DNA of 64,000 bases from Phorcus lineatus (taxonomy: Eukaryota; Mollusca; Gastropoda; Trochida; Trochidae): positions 21,342,304 to 21,406,303 of the forward strand of contig OV121090.1 in the NCBI GenBank assembly GCA_921293015.1. Direction: 5' to 3'. Numbering within the stretch: position 1 is the stretch's first letter; each line of letters starts with the position of its first letter. A model generated the notes under the pieces. The model searched no databases. It saw nothing but the letters and a program-made list of their open reading frames with translations, and had not been told where the DNA came from. Made by a program: the position numbers and the translations under genes. Below, in pieces: positions 44,462 through 57,149 of this stretch.

Positions 44462-46084
44462 CTATAAGCCAAGACTTTTCTTAGCAACTTCTTCAACTTT
44501 CTTGCGAATAATTTTACCATTTCTATTAGAGGCAAAGGATTCAAATAACACAATGTGTTCTGGTTTCTGATAACAAAGCTGATTTGGAAGTTCAATAAAC
44601 AATTCAGATATTCTATTTTCGAACTCTTTCAAAGTGGTGTCGGTATTTTTAGGTTGAATACAAGCACACATAACATGATGCATCAATTCATCAGGAAGAG
44701 CAACCACAACCACATCTTCAACTATAGGACACTGTCTAATGGTGTCTTCAATCTGATGAGGAAAAACCAAAGTGCAGTCATGCATGATGGTATCAGACCC
44801 ACGTCCTTGTACATAAAGTTTCCTTTCTGAATCAAAGTAACCAATATCTCCGGTTTGGAACCATCCATCAGAAGAAAAAGAATCTCTGTTTGGCGTTCCA
44901 TCAGCTGAAAGATAACCATTAAATATCCCCGGTCCTTTCAGCAGAATCTCTCCTTTTTTGCCCTCAGTGACTATGTCTCTGTTTTTATCTGTCAGCTTCA
45001 CATCAAGTTCTGGTAATACAAAACCAGCACAGTAGTCTTCAAACTCACCGTCATTTTCAAGAGCCATCATTGATACAGTCAGGGCTTCTGTTGAGCCATA
45101 TACAATGATGATAGTCTTTGCAAAGGTTTTAGCCTCCTCTATAGTTGATCTGCGAAGAGGTTGTCCACCAAGCATTATCGCATCTAACATCACTTCAGGT
45201 GCATTTTCAGAGTTTAACTCTTTAAAGATTTCACGAACAAGAGCAGGGTTAAGAATTGCTGAAGTACATTTTTCTCGAACAATAATTTCAAGATCTGATG
45301 TTAAATCATTCTCTGATTTATTTCGTAGAACACGAGTGAATCCGGAATTTACATATACAATCGGGTAACCACCTAACCAACCAAAAGATCTATCATTGTA
45401 AAAACGACATTGTTTGAGGATGTCACTCCAATGCTTCCCAAATCTCAAGATGGATTGATGAGTTACTGCAACCAATTTTCTCATACTCGTCGTTCCTGAA
45501 GTCGTTAAAAATATGGCTACGTCAGATGGTTGAATGCTTTCAATACATACATCGTTTACAACGGATAACTGATTCTCTAAAGTTTTTCCTAAAGAGTTGT
45601 TGGTATGAAATAAATATTTCAGATATGGCAGTTTCGGACAAACTACTTCAGCTCCGTAGTATGTAGCACTTGTTTCCGATATATAAGTATTCAGGATTTC
45701 ATCAAAGAGCTTGAATGTTGGATCAACGATGATAGCCTTTGATTTGCTGATCTGAAGTGGAATGGTGGTGTCCTCGCCACTTTTCAGATCTCCAAGAGCA
45801 TCAAGTGATACACATCCTGCCATTTGAATTCCATACTCGGCTATCAGCCAATCTGGACAATTTGCTCGATCTTTCATTATGATAGAAACAACATCTCCTT
45901 TCTGCAGACCAATATTCCTCAGATTTGAAGCCATTTTCCCCGCCAGTTCATAGATCTGACGCCTTGTATAGGTTTTACTTTTTTCCTTTTCAGCAAAAAT
46001 GAAAGCAGGTTTTCCTGAATCAATTTGAGACCAGTGTTTCAGCATTGATGGGATAGTTTCTCCATGTGACATTTCCAAAGCCAT
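44462..46084 (-). CDS. A2: AMP-binding (adenylate-forming) enzyme, subfamily A, intact
   Basis: The uninterrupted CDS has 540 codons, and the ATG is 6 nt after the acceptor catttcag. It is collinear with A1 without gaps to residue 540: ATP loop TTSGTTSMRK (194-203), YGSTE (329-333), TGD (411-413), hinge GRGSDTIMHD with FPHQIED, and NGKIIRKK (K524). As in A1, the hinge loop has MHD where B1 has THGD, so the usual Gly is missing. It ends KKSLGL, with no clear peroxisomal signal. The close similarity to A1 indicates a recent duplicate. Differences cluster around residues 130-225, where substrate-proximal surfaces may lie (inference). Confidence 0.92.
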   Translation of the reverse strand: MALEMSHGETIPSMLKHWSQIDSGKPAFIFAEKEKSKTYTRRQIYELAGKMASNLRNIGLQKGDVVSIIMKDRANCPDWLIAEYGIQMAGCVSLDALGDLKSGEDTTIPLQISKSKAIIVDPTFKLFDEILNTYISETSATYYGAEVVCPKLPYLKYLFHTNNSLGKTLENQLSVVNDVCIESIQPSDVAIFLTTSGTTSMRKLVAVTHQSILRFGKHWSDILKQCRFYNDRSFGWLGGYPIVYVNSGFTRVLRNKSENDLTSDLEIIVREKCTSAILNPALVREIFKELNSENAPEVMLDAIMLGGQPLRRSTIEEAKTFAKTIIIVYGSTEALTVSMMALENDGEFEDYCAGFVLPELDVKLTDKNRDIVTEGKKGEILLKGPGIFNGYLSADGTPNRDSFSSDGWFQTGDIGYFDSERKLYVQGRGSDTIMHDCTLVFPHQIEDTIRQCPIVEDVVVVALPDELMHHVMCACIQPKNTDTTLKEFENRISELFIELPNQLCYQKPEHIVLFESFASNRNGKIIRKKVEEVAKKSLGL

Positions 46085-46089
46085 CTTAT

Positions 46090-46345
46090 CTGAAATGAAA
46101 AAATGTCATGATATCACTATTATGTTGAGAATCATGTGAGGAATTTGATAAAAATCATCTTTGAAAATAAACTTAAATACATTTAAATTGTAAAAAATAT
46201 ATGTTATGTTGTTTTAGACAACTTAATCAGGAATCAAGAAAATAACTTGTTAAAACTATCATCTATCATTGGTCAATTTCAGAGCTTTCTATGGAAATAA
46301 AAATAACATTTAAGAAACATCCACAGTCATAAGTTCACAACATAC
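46090..46345 (-). other. 5'-UTR intron of A2
   Basis: The donor GTATGTTGT (from 46345) and acceptor CATTTCAG (ending 46090) border ATAAGATGG, in the same layout as A1 and A3. Confidence 0.65.
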
Positions 46346-46422
46346 CAAACACAAAGAGGTACAACAATCGTTCCTTCTCCTTTGATGTGACAGTAAGTAT
46401 GGAATGGTTGGTATAAATACCA
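46346..46422 (-). promoter_or_regulatory. A2 promoter (TATA-like, CCAAC-like) and short non-coding exon 1
   Basis: The minus strand has TATTTATACCAACCA (TATA-type box at 46419-46412), then GGAGAAGGAACGA, then the donor at 46345, 66 nt from the box. The order matches A1 and A3. Confidence 0.5.
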
Positions 46423-48290
46423 GGTCCATACATTAATAACCATTTAATCTTTTCGCTTGATTATTCTTCCTTATAAGTTTTATGATTTAGTCATGATAAC
46501 TGTTTGGTCAGTGGTATTGGTCAGTGATCAATTAATCACTGGACTCCATGCATAACCAAGTGAAGTGCAGAAACATTAACATGATCCCGCTCAGGTGGTT
46601 TGTCATCTCTATGGTTGGCGTGTAAGTTTTTTCAGCCAACAATATGTTATGTGAGGAGCTTAAAGCTAATATCTTGACTCAATGGATTTGTCATGGATTT
46701 GGGTTGTTGCCCAAATTGTTGGATGCGTGTTGTTTTATTGACTGTTCATATAGCTAGCTATGTAATGTTATGAATGGCATGTATTGTTGATGTATATGTT
46801 TGTATATGAAATATAAAATTTGAATTTCAATGTTTATTTTAATAAGTGTAAAAAATTGATATGTCAAATTTATGTTTAAATGCAAATGTATCGAAATGAA
46901 ATGATATATCCTTGACTTGTATGCAAATGAAAGCATATGAACAAAATATACTGCACTGCTATCAAATATAAAAAAACAGACCCCAAGCTTGTTATCGCTT
47001 GTTAATTCCTCCATAGTTACCATTGTTACCTAGTTAACTACAGTTAAGTTAAAGTTAACTTACCAGAATCAGGGGGCACAGTAAGGTAGATCTTTTTAAT
47101 ACAAATAAGCTATGAACTTTAAAAAACTGGCAATGTTTTGTCAAATTATTGTCTTTATGCAAGAGATAGTGTCCATAAGTTCACTTACACTTCTAATCAA
47201 TTAACTCAATGTATTTATTATTTGTATTGTATTGTATGTTGTATATAGGTTTTTGTACCTCTTATGCTGCTGTCTGCAGCCTGGGTGTAATATAGTTCAG
47301 TTGAGGTAACACCAATCATAAAGCTTATCCTGGCAAATTACAAGCATCACAAGTAACAGTAAAGGAAGGTATATGAAGACTCCTATTAAAAGCATAATCG
47401 CGTTGCTAATTATATCAAAATTAACCTTTTAACCCCAGTTTCACTTCGAGGATTTCTTCCGACATGCATAACTTCAGGAAAACTAAAAAATGTCCATAGA
47501 CATTTATACATGAAAATAACCTGAAATTTATAATCTAAATTTGAATAAACATATAAAAGTAAAAAGGGAAAAAGGATGTGTGTAAGACAGTTGAAACAAT
47601 TGTGGAGGATGCTGCTACAAACAGTGGAGAAGAAAATTTTGTCGACAAGCACAGAAAAGTACGAGAAATGCGGCGATCTATCTTAGCAAGTCATTGCGGC
47701 TGGCATAGGAATAAGCCATGCATGGTAAGATGACAAGGATTGCTCACAACCCATGAGACAAAAACGGATTAAAGGAGACATAATAGGATGTATATTGTAT
47801 CTATGTTGTTCAATATGTAATGTTACTCATGGTGTTGTTTATATTGCTCTCAACAAAGTTTGGGAAATTGCTATATATAAACCATAAGGGGTAAAAATAT
47901 ATTTCTATCCCTTATGCCAACTGTCCAAACAAGCTGTGTACATAATAGATAAGAGATTATCAATGTTTGTCACAAAAACACACAAAAAGTCATGCATATG
48001 TTGTTAAATGTAAACATGCTTTAACCATTTAACTATTATAGATAGTGAGAAAAATCCATGCATTTACATACTTTATGAACATATTTTGGAAATCAAATTC
48101 ATCAACTGTAAAGATAACAAAGACGGGATTGATGTTAAAAACCTGAAATATGTAGCGGAGAGAATTTGGTTTTATGTTTTATTCATGATATACAAACAGC
48201 GTTGATCAGTGTAATAGATTATATAGAAACTAAACAAGTGACAGCTCATATAAGACTAATGAAGCGCAAGGTAACACAACCAAAACTGTG
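46423..48290. other. A2-B2 head-to-head intergenic region
   Basis: AT-rich with a MITE relative and, from about 47940, the third B-upstream block. No coding exon is recognised. Confidence 0.5.
46585..46760 (+). repeat. diverged relative of the 63452-63687 MITE interior
   Basis: It shares TTCAGCCAA, GAGGAGCTTAAAGCTA, TTTGGGTTGTTG, GTTGGATGCG and TAGCTAGC with the interior of the element near the right edge (TTCAGCCAA, AAGGAGCTTGAAGCTA, TTGTTGAATGCG). The terminal CCAAATACCCTGATC arms are not clear here. Confidence 0.5.
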
Positions 48291-48420
48291 TATAAAATTC
48301 AGATTTATATTTTTATAGATATTTTTCAATAACTTCAGAAATGTAAGTTTTCTTATTGTTTCCCTACTCCTATTATTAACTTGTTCAACATATATTTTAT
48401 TCGATTTCCTACAATTCATC
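47940..48420 (+). repeat. B-upstream block, copy 2
   Basis: Homologous to copies 0 and 1: GAAATCAAATTCATCAACTG, TAAGACTAATGAAGCGCAAG and GTAACACAACC before the TATA box. It keeps the order TATA, short exon, donor. The CACGTG of the other two copies is lost (CCATGC). Confidence 0.75.
48258..48342 (+). promoter_or_regulatory. B2 promoter (TATA box) and non-coding exon 1
   Basis: The GAAGCGCAAGGTAACACAAC element and TATAAAA at 48291-48297 precede an exon ending TTCAGAAAT (48342), followed by the strong donor GTAAGTTTT. It looks intact although the downstream gene is broken. Confidence 0.55.
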
Positions 48421-51138
48421 TCATGAAACGAAGACAAAATGTAAATTGTGGTCTAAGAATGTTTCAATAACATCTCAATAAAATCGAGAACATAATTGTT
48501 AAAGCATTTTCATAAATTTATTCCAATATGATTAAAAAGAATCATCGTCATTTCTTATCAAACATGGTATTGAACAAAGTTCAACTTAAATGTGACATGA
48601 TTGGGTCGATTCTGGTTGTAGTTGCCTTCATGAATCTGCAACAAAATTGCTTCATGAAGAATAAACTCATTGCAGAGAATGATAAGATGAATTTGGTTGT
48701 ATCAGACAAAACACCACATAATGAAATGATTCATTTGACAGTTTCCCTCTCGCATAGATTCTTGCATGATGACTTGAACTGGTGTAACAAGTAAATCATA
48801 AGATGATTGTCATTTTAAATTTGTTTCAATTGACTTTTCAGGATTTGGGCTGGGCAAATGGCAAATGATTGTACCAATATTTTGACTTTTAAAAATCTTA
48901 GACGGAAAAATACCTTTAGGTCTATTTTGATTAATGAAATAATGTAAAGGGAAAAGGGTTCAATAACAACGTGTAGCATCTTAAGGGAATAAATGACCAA
49001 ACAAATTCATAAATAGATTCCAAAGGGACTTGGGGTGTTCAATGATAACACATCCTGTCTCAAGGTAAAACGTATACACACTCGCTTTGAAATACCCTGG
49101 TTTAAGAACTGCTCTTAAAAATTAGGCGATGTGACCTATGAAAAATAACCAACTAAGTGAACTGACAGGGTCAGTAATTTCAGGATTGCACCGCCTTCTT
49201 CGCAGTTTTCCTCTTGCATGTCTTTTTGATGGGTCACTGTGCTCCTTCAAGTTCTCACAACTGTGTTTTCAATAATAGAACACGCCTACGTGTACAACTA
49301 ATGAAATCTCAAATGCAGCGAAAATGCTGAATAAGACATAAAATCAAAACCAAACATTGCAAATGAAATACAGGATAAAAATTAAATTATGAAAGTTCAA
49401 AATAGAATATCTCTGCCATTTCACCTTTTTGTTTTCCCCTTGCTTTGTGATTTTGTAACTGCATATTTTGTGATAATGCAATTTTGCAATTCTTCATTTT
49501 TTTCTCTTCTGCATTGTTTGTGGCTTCAAATGTAAGGTGTATGTTAATGATCATTCATAATCAAGCTAATAACGTCAATGGCAGGGTAAATTGGCAAATT
49601 CTCATATTTAGTAACACAGATTGGTTCTTTGAACTAGTTCAGATACATTAATGAATGACTAACTACTGACTATTGCCTATTCAATCACTTTCAGATAAGT
49701 CGTGTCTGTGGTAGTTAATAAGATTTGTGTGGACATTGGACAGTTTGAATTTGTCTCGGGTGCCAATTATATTTAGCCACGAAAATGAAGGGATTCATTC
49801 TCATTGAGTGCAAAAGTGTTTCATGAACATGGTTTATTGTTAAAATACAGATTTCATAAAGAATGTTAAGTTTATCTATGTAAAAAAGAGGATAACGAAA
49901 GGCACTTTGAATGATCAAAAACCAGAGTCAATTGCCATCAGGAAGTTGCAAATATTACCTTGAACATGATATGTAAAATTCCGACATTAATGAAATCATT
50001 ATATATTTTTGAGGCTACCATGTCTGTGAATTAAATTTAAGCGGCTTTGTTTTACGAAAACGTTTTAATTCTAATGATGGTTGTAGATAGCTGTATGAGC
50101 TTGGACTTAGTTTTCTAAAATCACCTTTGAATTATTCGTCTATATCTACGCTTTTTATTAAACAAATGAAAATTGTAAAATATAAAGATAAAGTAAGTCT
50201 TTTATATCGAGAACCTTCAAAAAAATTTTGAGCCTTATTTGGATAATTTTGTGTATCACACATGAAGTACATGTGAATATGCTAAAGTTGACTGTCAACA
50301 CGAAAACAAACCCAATATCTTGGCAAAATTTTAAATGTTTTATGTTGTTTTCTCATTCATTTTTTTCCTATCATCCTCTTAAATTTTGATAGAAATTCTT
50401 TTCAACATAAGAACCAAACATGCACAAATCCAGTGTCAAAACATAAAAAGTAATATTTTAGCAGAAAAAAGACGTTTCCTGACATCAATTTATGACAATT
50501 CGGTATTCATTTTACAACTGAATCGGTGCATGCTTATGAATGGAAACAGGGTTTATCAAACATTTAAGAGTTTTTATAAACACTATATCAGGCTGCTGAC
50601 AATATTCTTAACGTGTATCATGGCTGTTTTATAAATGGGAGTTTGAGATTTGACTTTCTTTGAAACGTCGAACAGTTGTTAAATAAGGAATAAACCCTGT
50701 GAGCTCAAAATCACTGTAAAGTTTAGCGTAAAAACTGTAGTGGCATGACTTTTGTTAGTATGACCTTTTATCATTGACTTGACTTAAACAATTTCAGCAC
50801 TTATTTTAGCTCTGAGTCATTTGACTTTTCGCCAGTAAATGATCTCATGATTTTCATCATTTTCGCAATTAGCTTCCAAATGCCTGAAAATAATGTAACA
50901 CAAGTTATGAATCACAAATTAAGAGTTTATGTACTTAGAATGATGTTTATTGTCACCATATTTATCAAATATCAACTGAAAAAAGTTTGCTGAAAAGTTC
51001 TGAATTTTATTCTAGCTATCATTGAGGACGTTTATAGAGCATCATTGCATTCAATAGACGCCGAGTCTTTCTATCTTCTCGATAACGAATAGGTTACAGT
51101 TTGGTATAATATTACATCTACTTTGAATATTGTTTCAG
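48343..51138 (+). other. 5'-UTR intron of B2
   Basis: The donor is at 48343 and the acceptor ttgtttcag ends at 51138. The block 49705-49800 aligns with the B1 intron at 37105-37230. Open frames inside (for example 48528-48794) show no family features. Confidence 0.5.
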
Positions 51139-53520
51139 ATAGAAATGGCTTCGGACATACAACCAAGGAAAACTATTCCTTCAATGCTGAAATACTGGTC
51201 CGAGCATGAAAAACCTGCTTTCATCTTTGCTGAAAAGGAGAGAAGCATCTCCTATACAAGGCGTGAAATCTTTGAACTGGCTGGGAAAATGGCTTCAAAG
51301 TTGAGGAAGATTGGTATGAGAAAGGGAGACGTAGTATCGATTATTATGACTGATCGAGCTAACTGTCCAGATTGGCTGATTTCCGAGTATGGAATACAGA
51401 TGACAGGATGTGTATCATTAGATGCTCTTGGAGACCTGAAAACTGGAGAGGATACAATTTTACCCCTTCAGATTAGCAAATCAAAAGCTATCATTGTTGA
51501 TCCAAACTTCTCTCTCTTCAATCAAATATTCAATGGTCATCTTTCAAAATCAACCTCAACGTACTATGGGGCAGAGGTATGCTGTCCTAAACTTCCTAAT
51601 TTGAAATATCTCATTCACATATGTAATGCTTCCGGAAAGAGCCTTGAAGAAAAAATGGAAAAAGAAGATGGAAGAGGTCTGGTACAACAAGTCTTCGTAA
51701 ATTAGTTCCATTTACACATAAGACACTTCTGATGTTCTGAAAAGAATGGACAGATATCATAACTGGTACACGTTTTTTAATGATAAGTCATTTGGTTGGT
51801 TAGCTGGATATCCAATTTCCTATTTGAATAAAGGTATAATACGAATTCTTAGAAACATGACAAAGAAGGACCTGCCATCTGAATTAGAGGTCCTTAGACT
51901 AGAAGAATGCACCTCCACAATGATGAATCCGAGACAAGTCTATGAAATTGTTGAACAACTGAAGAAGGAAGGAGCTAAGCAATTAATGTTGGAGGTGGTC
52001 ATCTTAGCCAATCCGAAGCTGTGTTATCAAAGAAACGAGATATTTGCAAAGAAAGTTGTTCATGCGTATGGTTCTGCAGAAACAACAGTAGTTTCTTATC
52101 TGACTGTCCAGTCTACAGATCTCTTTGAAGACTTTTGTGTAGGTTATGTTTACCTGGAAATGAACTGACGATTATAGACACAAATGGTAAACCAGTTGGT
52201 AAAGGGGAAAGAGGTGAAATTTTGTTTAAAGGACCTGGCCTCTATAATGGTTACCTATCAGAAACTAGACTTGAAAAACCTAAGCTCACAGAAGATGGTT
52301 GGTTCAACACAGGAGATATTGGTTATTTTGATGCAGAAGGGAAACTCTTTGTAGAAGGACGTGGATCTGATGTCATTACACACGGAGATCATAATGTAGT
52401 CCACTGGCCACTAGGGATCCCCATGCACCCCACTAGAGATCCCAATTTAAGGTTACCCTTACAAAAATTCAGAAACAATTCTATTTTCTCTTCTCTACAG
52501 TTAATGTATATCATTTTATCTTACATTATTTGCGCTGATTTTTTTACTTATGTGTACTTATAACACACAAATTAAGTGTCCAAAAGCAAACCAAGGGATC
52601 TACCGTTAGTGGCTAAAAGGTTGTGCCATCAGATTTGTTTGGTGAGCTAGGTGCCTTCATATGTGCATTTACTGGAAATCCATATTATATTACATTCTAA
52701 TATGATTAATCTCAATAATTAGGTTTCCTCACGATTGTTCAATGTTTACTTGTTGTGGTTATATGTACCAAAATTCACATATCCTACAACCAACCTGATG
52801 GAGTAATCATGTACTCAGGAACGTGAATTTTAGAATAAAGTTGTTAAGCAGAAAATTTTGTCTTCCTTATGAACATATCACTTACAAAAGCCCTATAAGG
52901 ATTACACTTTTGTTGTCTATGGTGGACCTGACATAAAAAATGTTGATAAAGTTTGCTGTCTGCAACTGAATGACTATTGCTGTGAAGATGAGTCAAACAA
53001 TGTAACATGGACACTATCATGATACCATCAAAAGAGTATCATAAAATGCATTTCAATTAGCAGGTGGCTCTATGGAAGACATCTCTGTTCCAATGCCTGT
53101 TGTTCTTGTTGCCAATGAGAGTCATAGTTCGACTCTTGTGGATGGGAAGCTAGAGCCAGAGCGCTCTTCCTAGAGAGTTGGTCAACATCAAGGCCCCGCA
53201 ATGTGACAGCTTTAAGGATGATAATGATGGTTGTTGTGGTGTTTGGTGTATGGTGATGTTATTGATGATGATGCTCTCTCTGAAAACTATGATTTTGAGA
53301 AATTGCTGAGGTCCAAAAAGCAGCTGAATCAAACAGTCATATGGAGATTGAAAATGAATAATTTGCAAGAATGTACTCCTGTACTACATGACTGTGATGT
53401 GTGTCAAGACGGAATTAGTACCTATGTGTTATCTTTATTCTTTGTACCCTTTAGATCTATCCCTTTAAATCCCCAATGATTTAGAAGTAAAACAACAAAT
53501 TCAAAATACTAAATTGTAAG

Positions 53521-53914
53521 TTTTTTCCAAGGCTGAGTTGGTGTATTTCAATGTTAGTAGATTAATGGTAGGTCCCTTAGTTTGCTTTTGGACACTTAAC
53601 CTCGATTGATATAAGTACACAAGTACACAAAAGAGTTGCAAGTACTCATAATTCTACTCTTAGTGCAAATAATGTAAAATAAAATGGTATACATTAACTG
53701 TAGAGAAGAGAAAATAGTTTTTTCCAAGGCCGAGTTGGTGTATTTCAATGATAGTAGATTCGCGGTAGGTCCCTTGGTTTGCTTTTGGACACTTAATTTG
53801 TGTGTTATAAGTACACATAAGTACACAAAAGGGTTACAAGTACTCATAATTCTACTCTCAGCTCAAATAATGTAAAATAAAATGATATACATTAACTGTA
53901 AAGAAGAGGAAATA
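53521..53914 (+). repeat. tandem duplication of about 197 bp inside the B2-inserted element
   Basis: Units 53521-53717 and 53718-53914 share TTTTTTCCAAGGC(T/C)GAGTTGG, TAGGTCCCTT(A/G)GTTTGC, AAGTACTCATAATTCTACTC and AACTGTA(G/A)AGAAGAG with scattered changes. The same sequence appears inverted in the left arm. Confidence 0.85.
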
Positions 53915-54135
53915 GAAATGTTACCGATCGAAGTCATGAATGGTGAGTTTTTGTAACGGAAACCTACAATTTCGTACAAATGACTCATGGTAGCTATCTG
54001 AAATGTCTATCAATGGAAATATGTAAAAATGACACATTGCATCCCAGTTTATACACTGTTACCACTCAAATTTGCATAAAAGACATGTCAAGGCTTAAAA
54101 AAAGTTAGTTTCGTTCTGCCATGGGGGGTGGTGGG

Positions 54136-54152
54136 AGGGGGGGGGGGGGGGG
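54136..54152. repeat. poly-G homopolymer
   Basis: A run of about 17 G lies in the right terminal part of the inserted element. The exact length is unreliable, and the run may form G-quadruplexes. Confidence 0.7.
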
Positions 54153-56280
54153 TGCATGGGGACCCCTAGTTGCCGGTGAACTAATGATGTTTCCTCATCA
54201 AATTGTGATTTGTGCTTGTGTTATAATCAAAGACACACATACTTTACAACAAATCAAAGAATTCATTTCTGAAAAGTTTATTCAGCTCCCAAATCAGCTT
54301 TGTTTTAAGAAACCAGAGCATTTCCTTCAATTTGATACTTTTCCCTGTAACAGGAATGGTAAGGTAATTCGTCAAGAAATGATCCGCCAAGTGAAAGAAA
54401 AGATGAATTTCTAGAATTGTATCAATGATAACAAAACTATGTTATATCTGATTATCTCCATGGATGTCATTTGCTACATTTCTCATTAACGTATGGTAAA
54501 TAATATGCTGTACTGTTTCTCAGAAATATTTAATGTTAATAATTTAATGTCGGAATGAGATTCACTCTGATTTTTCATTTTTACTTTTACTTACCTTTTA
54601 GTCAGATCAAATGGTGTAAACTTTTCTAGGAAATACCGTATAGCCATGCCTCCAATCACGGTGTTCTTCAATATTGTTTTGCGTTTTAAAAGTAATTTAT
54701 TAGTGTGAAATAGTTATCAGTATTCATCACAAATATAAACTTTTAAATAGTATGTTGTTGCCAAGTAACCCTTTATATATTTGCATTATTTCAAAACCTG
54801 AAATACTTTGGTGGCTGGTGAAGTATGTGAATATGTAGTCAACAGTTTTTACATATCGTGTCAAAATTAATACTTTACATACCATATGTATCGTTGGTAA
54901 TAGTTACAGATACCCTTACTTTGTCCAATTAAATCATATAAGTGTTTATGATATATCTTAAATATGATTTCGTGACACATATATGGTCGTGTGAACAGGT
55001 ATCATCAGAAATCCATAATCCAGCTAATAAATTATTAAGAATTGTTTACTTGTATGTGTTTTGTATGAACGTGATTGAAAAATGACAAATATTGAAACAG
55101 AAATAAGTTTATTGAACTTTAGTTAATTTTAAAATGATCAGAAGCCGTCTAAATGTTTTTGTTAAAATGGAAGTTTTTCCACTCTAGAAATCAAACCACC
55201 TAATGCAGCCATCTGATTGGACGAAACAAGGTCAGAACTACTTCATCAATGTAGCATTGCGCAGTCATGAAACCACAAACATCTTATTCTGCTAAGATTG
55301 AGATTAAATTTTGATTGAAACACCTTTTAAAATGTATTAAATTCTTTGAAAAATCTTGTCTATAAATCGCTATAAATCACAGTGTGTTTGCTGATGTGCT
55401 GTAAATAATGTGAACTATGGGCGGGAAGGCCTACAATTCCGAAATAAACATATATAAAAAAAATCGCTTTTTATTACTGATCTCACATGATTGAAGCAGT
55501 TCTAATTTCGGCGGAGCTTTGGGCCTGTTACATAAAATTCAAAACAGTTGATTTGCTGTAATTTGTATCTGCATTGAAATTTTCATGTTTCACTTCCTTT
55601 AAAGGTTTAAGTTTGAATTTATAAGAAATAGATTATATGATGAGTTCATTCACTTGCTTTTAAACGGTTTAAAAGTTCAATTTAAACTGTAGTATAAATG
55701 CGGTCGTCAAGCTCCGGCATTGGTTCCAGGTTAATTTGTACTCATCAAACCATATATATACTAGTGAGCAACACATTATGAAATCTATTTCTCAAATATT
55801 CTACCGATTCACAATTATCATTCAATTGTTTTTTCAGTTAACCCATGTGTCGATAATTAAAACTGCCCTTTTGAACGAAAATTATAAAACTTTTATGGTG
55901 TTTAGCAATTTTTGCCTCAACATTTTTTCATAAAGTGTAGATTTTGCTGAGACCCTTACATACGATTTTCCAAGAGAACAAGAATACTAAGAGTACAGTC
56001 ATTGGTCATGCTTTGAGAATTTCAAAACCACTAAGAAACACTTTATATAATGTATGCTCATCTAACGTTGTCATCTCAAAGTTATATAAGTAATATGTTA
56101 TAGTTTATTGGTCAGTGTCTGTCCTTATATGTCCTTGTGTTTGCGTTCAAATCATCACACCGACATATGATTCATGATCCTAACGATCCACAATCCATTA
56201 TTTCAAATAGGTATAGTGTTGGTAAGGTTTTACATAACCGAACATGAAAATAATTATTGTTTCTGTTTTTCGAAATGCAT

Positions 56281-56397
56281 GAGGGGGTGAGAGAGCGCAG
56301 TTGTTAGCGATTTCGGCTCCGATTCACACCGGGGCAGCTTTGTCTGCAGTAGATCTAGAGAACTGTTCTACATGTAGTAAATTTTGGGATGTATACT
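56281..56397 (+). mobile_element. tRNA-derived SINE, family 1, 5' fragment
   Basis: The head GGGGGTGAGAGAGCGCAGTTG and body GGCAGCTTTGTCTGCAGTAG and GAACTGTTCTACATGTAGTA are recognisable. The B box is damaged and everything after about 56397 is missing. Confidence 0.75.
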
Positions 56398-56661
56398 TTC
56401 TTTTGAGCACTAGTTTATCTCGACGATTCTTTGCCTTTAAACTGGCTTAAAAGATGAATGAGTCAAAAAGATGGCTGATCTTATAAGTGTTACTCTTTTA
56501 TTTTTTAATTTACAAGTTTTATTATCATATCACCGTATCAAGCACAATAAGAATTGTGTAGTACCGTACAACGAGACAGACATTTCAAATAAACGAAAAT
56601 AAATCAAAATGTCGAATAATGATTTCTGTTTTCTTATTCTTTGGTCACGTGACCTCTGTAG

Positions 56662-56892
56662 TCACTCCACCTTTAAAATGTTCGATATGAAGTGCACTAA
56701 AATCTCAAAACTATCATGACTCACCGTCGTGAAAGGATCGAGTGACTTTGCAAGTGTCAGACTAATAGAATAAGCAGGCACCACAACAGGATGCAGAATT
56801 GGTTTGAAAGATTTACGAAATTGAAGAGTGAGTGAAGACCTCGACTGATATGTGTATACCATAAATCGGTTTATTACTGGTTCACAATTCAA
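56662..56892 (-). pseudogene. possible Penelope-like reverse transcriptase fragment
   Basis: The minus-strand frame of 76 codons contains HPVVVPAYSISLTLAKSLDP followed by a HDSFEILVHFISNI stretch. This resembles the RPIVS...Y..AK.L.P...H..NS.DF..FI region of Penelope-like reverse transcriptases. No other RT motif was found nearby. It is a weak call from pattern memory. Confidence 0.3.
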
Positions 56893-57149
56893 ATCTCCAT
56901 CTTGCTGATGGACAACCTCGCTGTGTGCGAGCGTACCGATCGATCGGCCATTGGTAATTCTCCTGACTTGTCAATGCTTTTTTTCGTGGCGCTGACATTT
57001 CATTTAAAAAAGAGCTAACTTGTTCCAAAAGCGTGATTTTATCAAATTGGCTTTAATTACTGGGTAAGTGCACTGAGCTATGAAGGTACTGCTAATAGCC
57101 TTTGTTTACCTAACAGTAGGACAAGGGAGATTAACCAGCTGACCTTTAA

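Larger units (their letters stand above)
52397..54183. mobile_element. 1.79-kb non-autonomous element with long inverted ends, inserted in B2
   Basis: The left end TAGTCCACTGGCCACTAGGG and the inverse right end TAGTTCACCGGCAACTAGGG continue into GTCCCCATGCACCCC. An inner arm (about 52470-52600) is inverted relative to 53720-53915. ATG flanks both sides (52394-52396, 54184-54186), a possible 3-bp target duplication as in PIF/Harbinger, although TA would also fit. No transposase is present. A G-rich run lies inside the right end. Confidence 0.8.
51145..54414 (+). pseudogene. B2: broken subfamily-B AMP-binding gene interrupted by a transposon
   Basis: It is clearly the sister of B1 (start ATGGCTTCGGACAT, same 5' splice context) but carries many lesions. 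An in-frame 2-codon loss follows residue 21. A deletion near 51680 removes the first half of the ATP loop and shifts the frame. Small deletions near 52010 and 52148 shift it again. A 1,787-bp element is inserted after GRGSDVITHGDH (52397-54183), and a 75-nt deletion right after FPHQ near 54200 removes the rest of the hinge region. The C-terminal end with RNGKVIRQ is still readable to a TAG at 54412-54414. Loss of the ATP loop alone would abolish activity. Confidence 0.92.

Noticed and set aside
48528..48794. 88-codon plus-strand open frame in the B2 5'-UTR intron
   Set aside because: No counterpart in the B1 intron and no motif.
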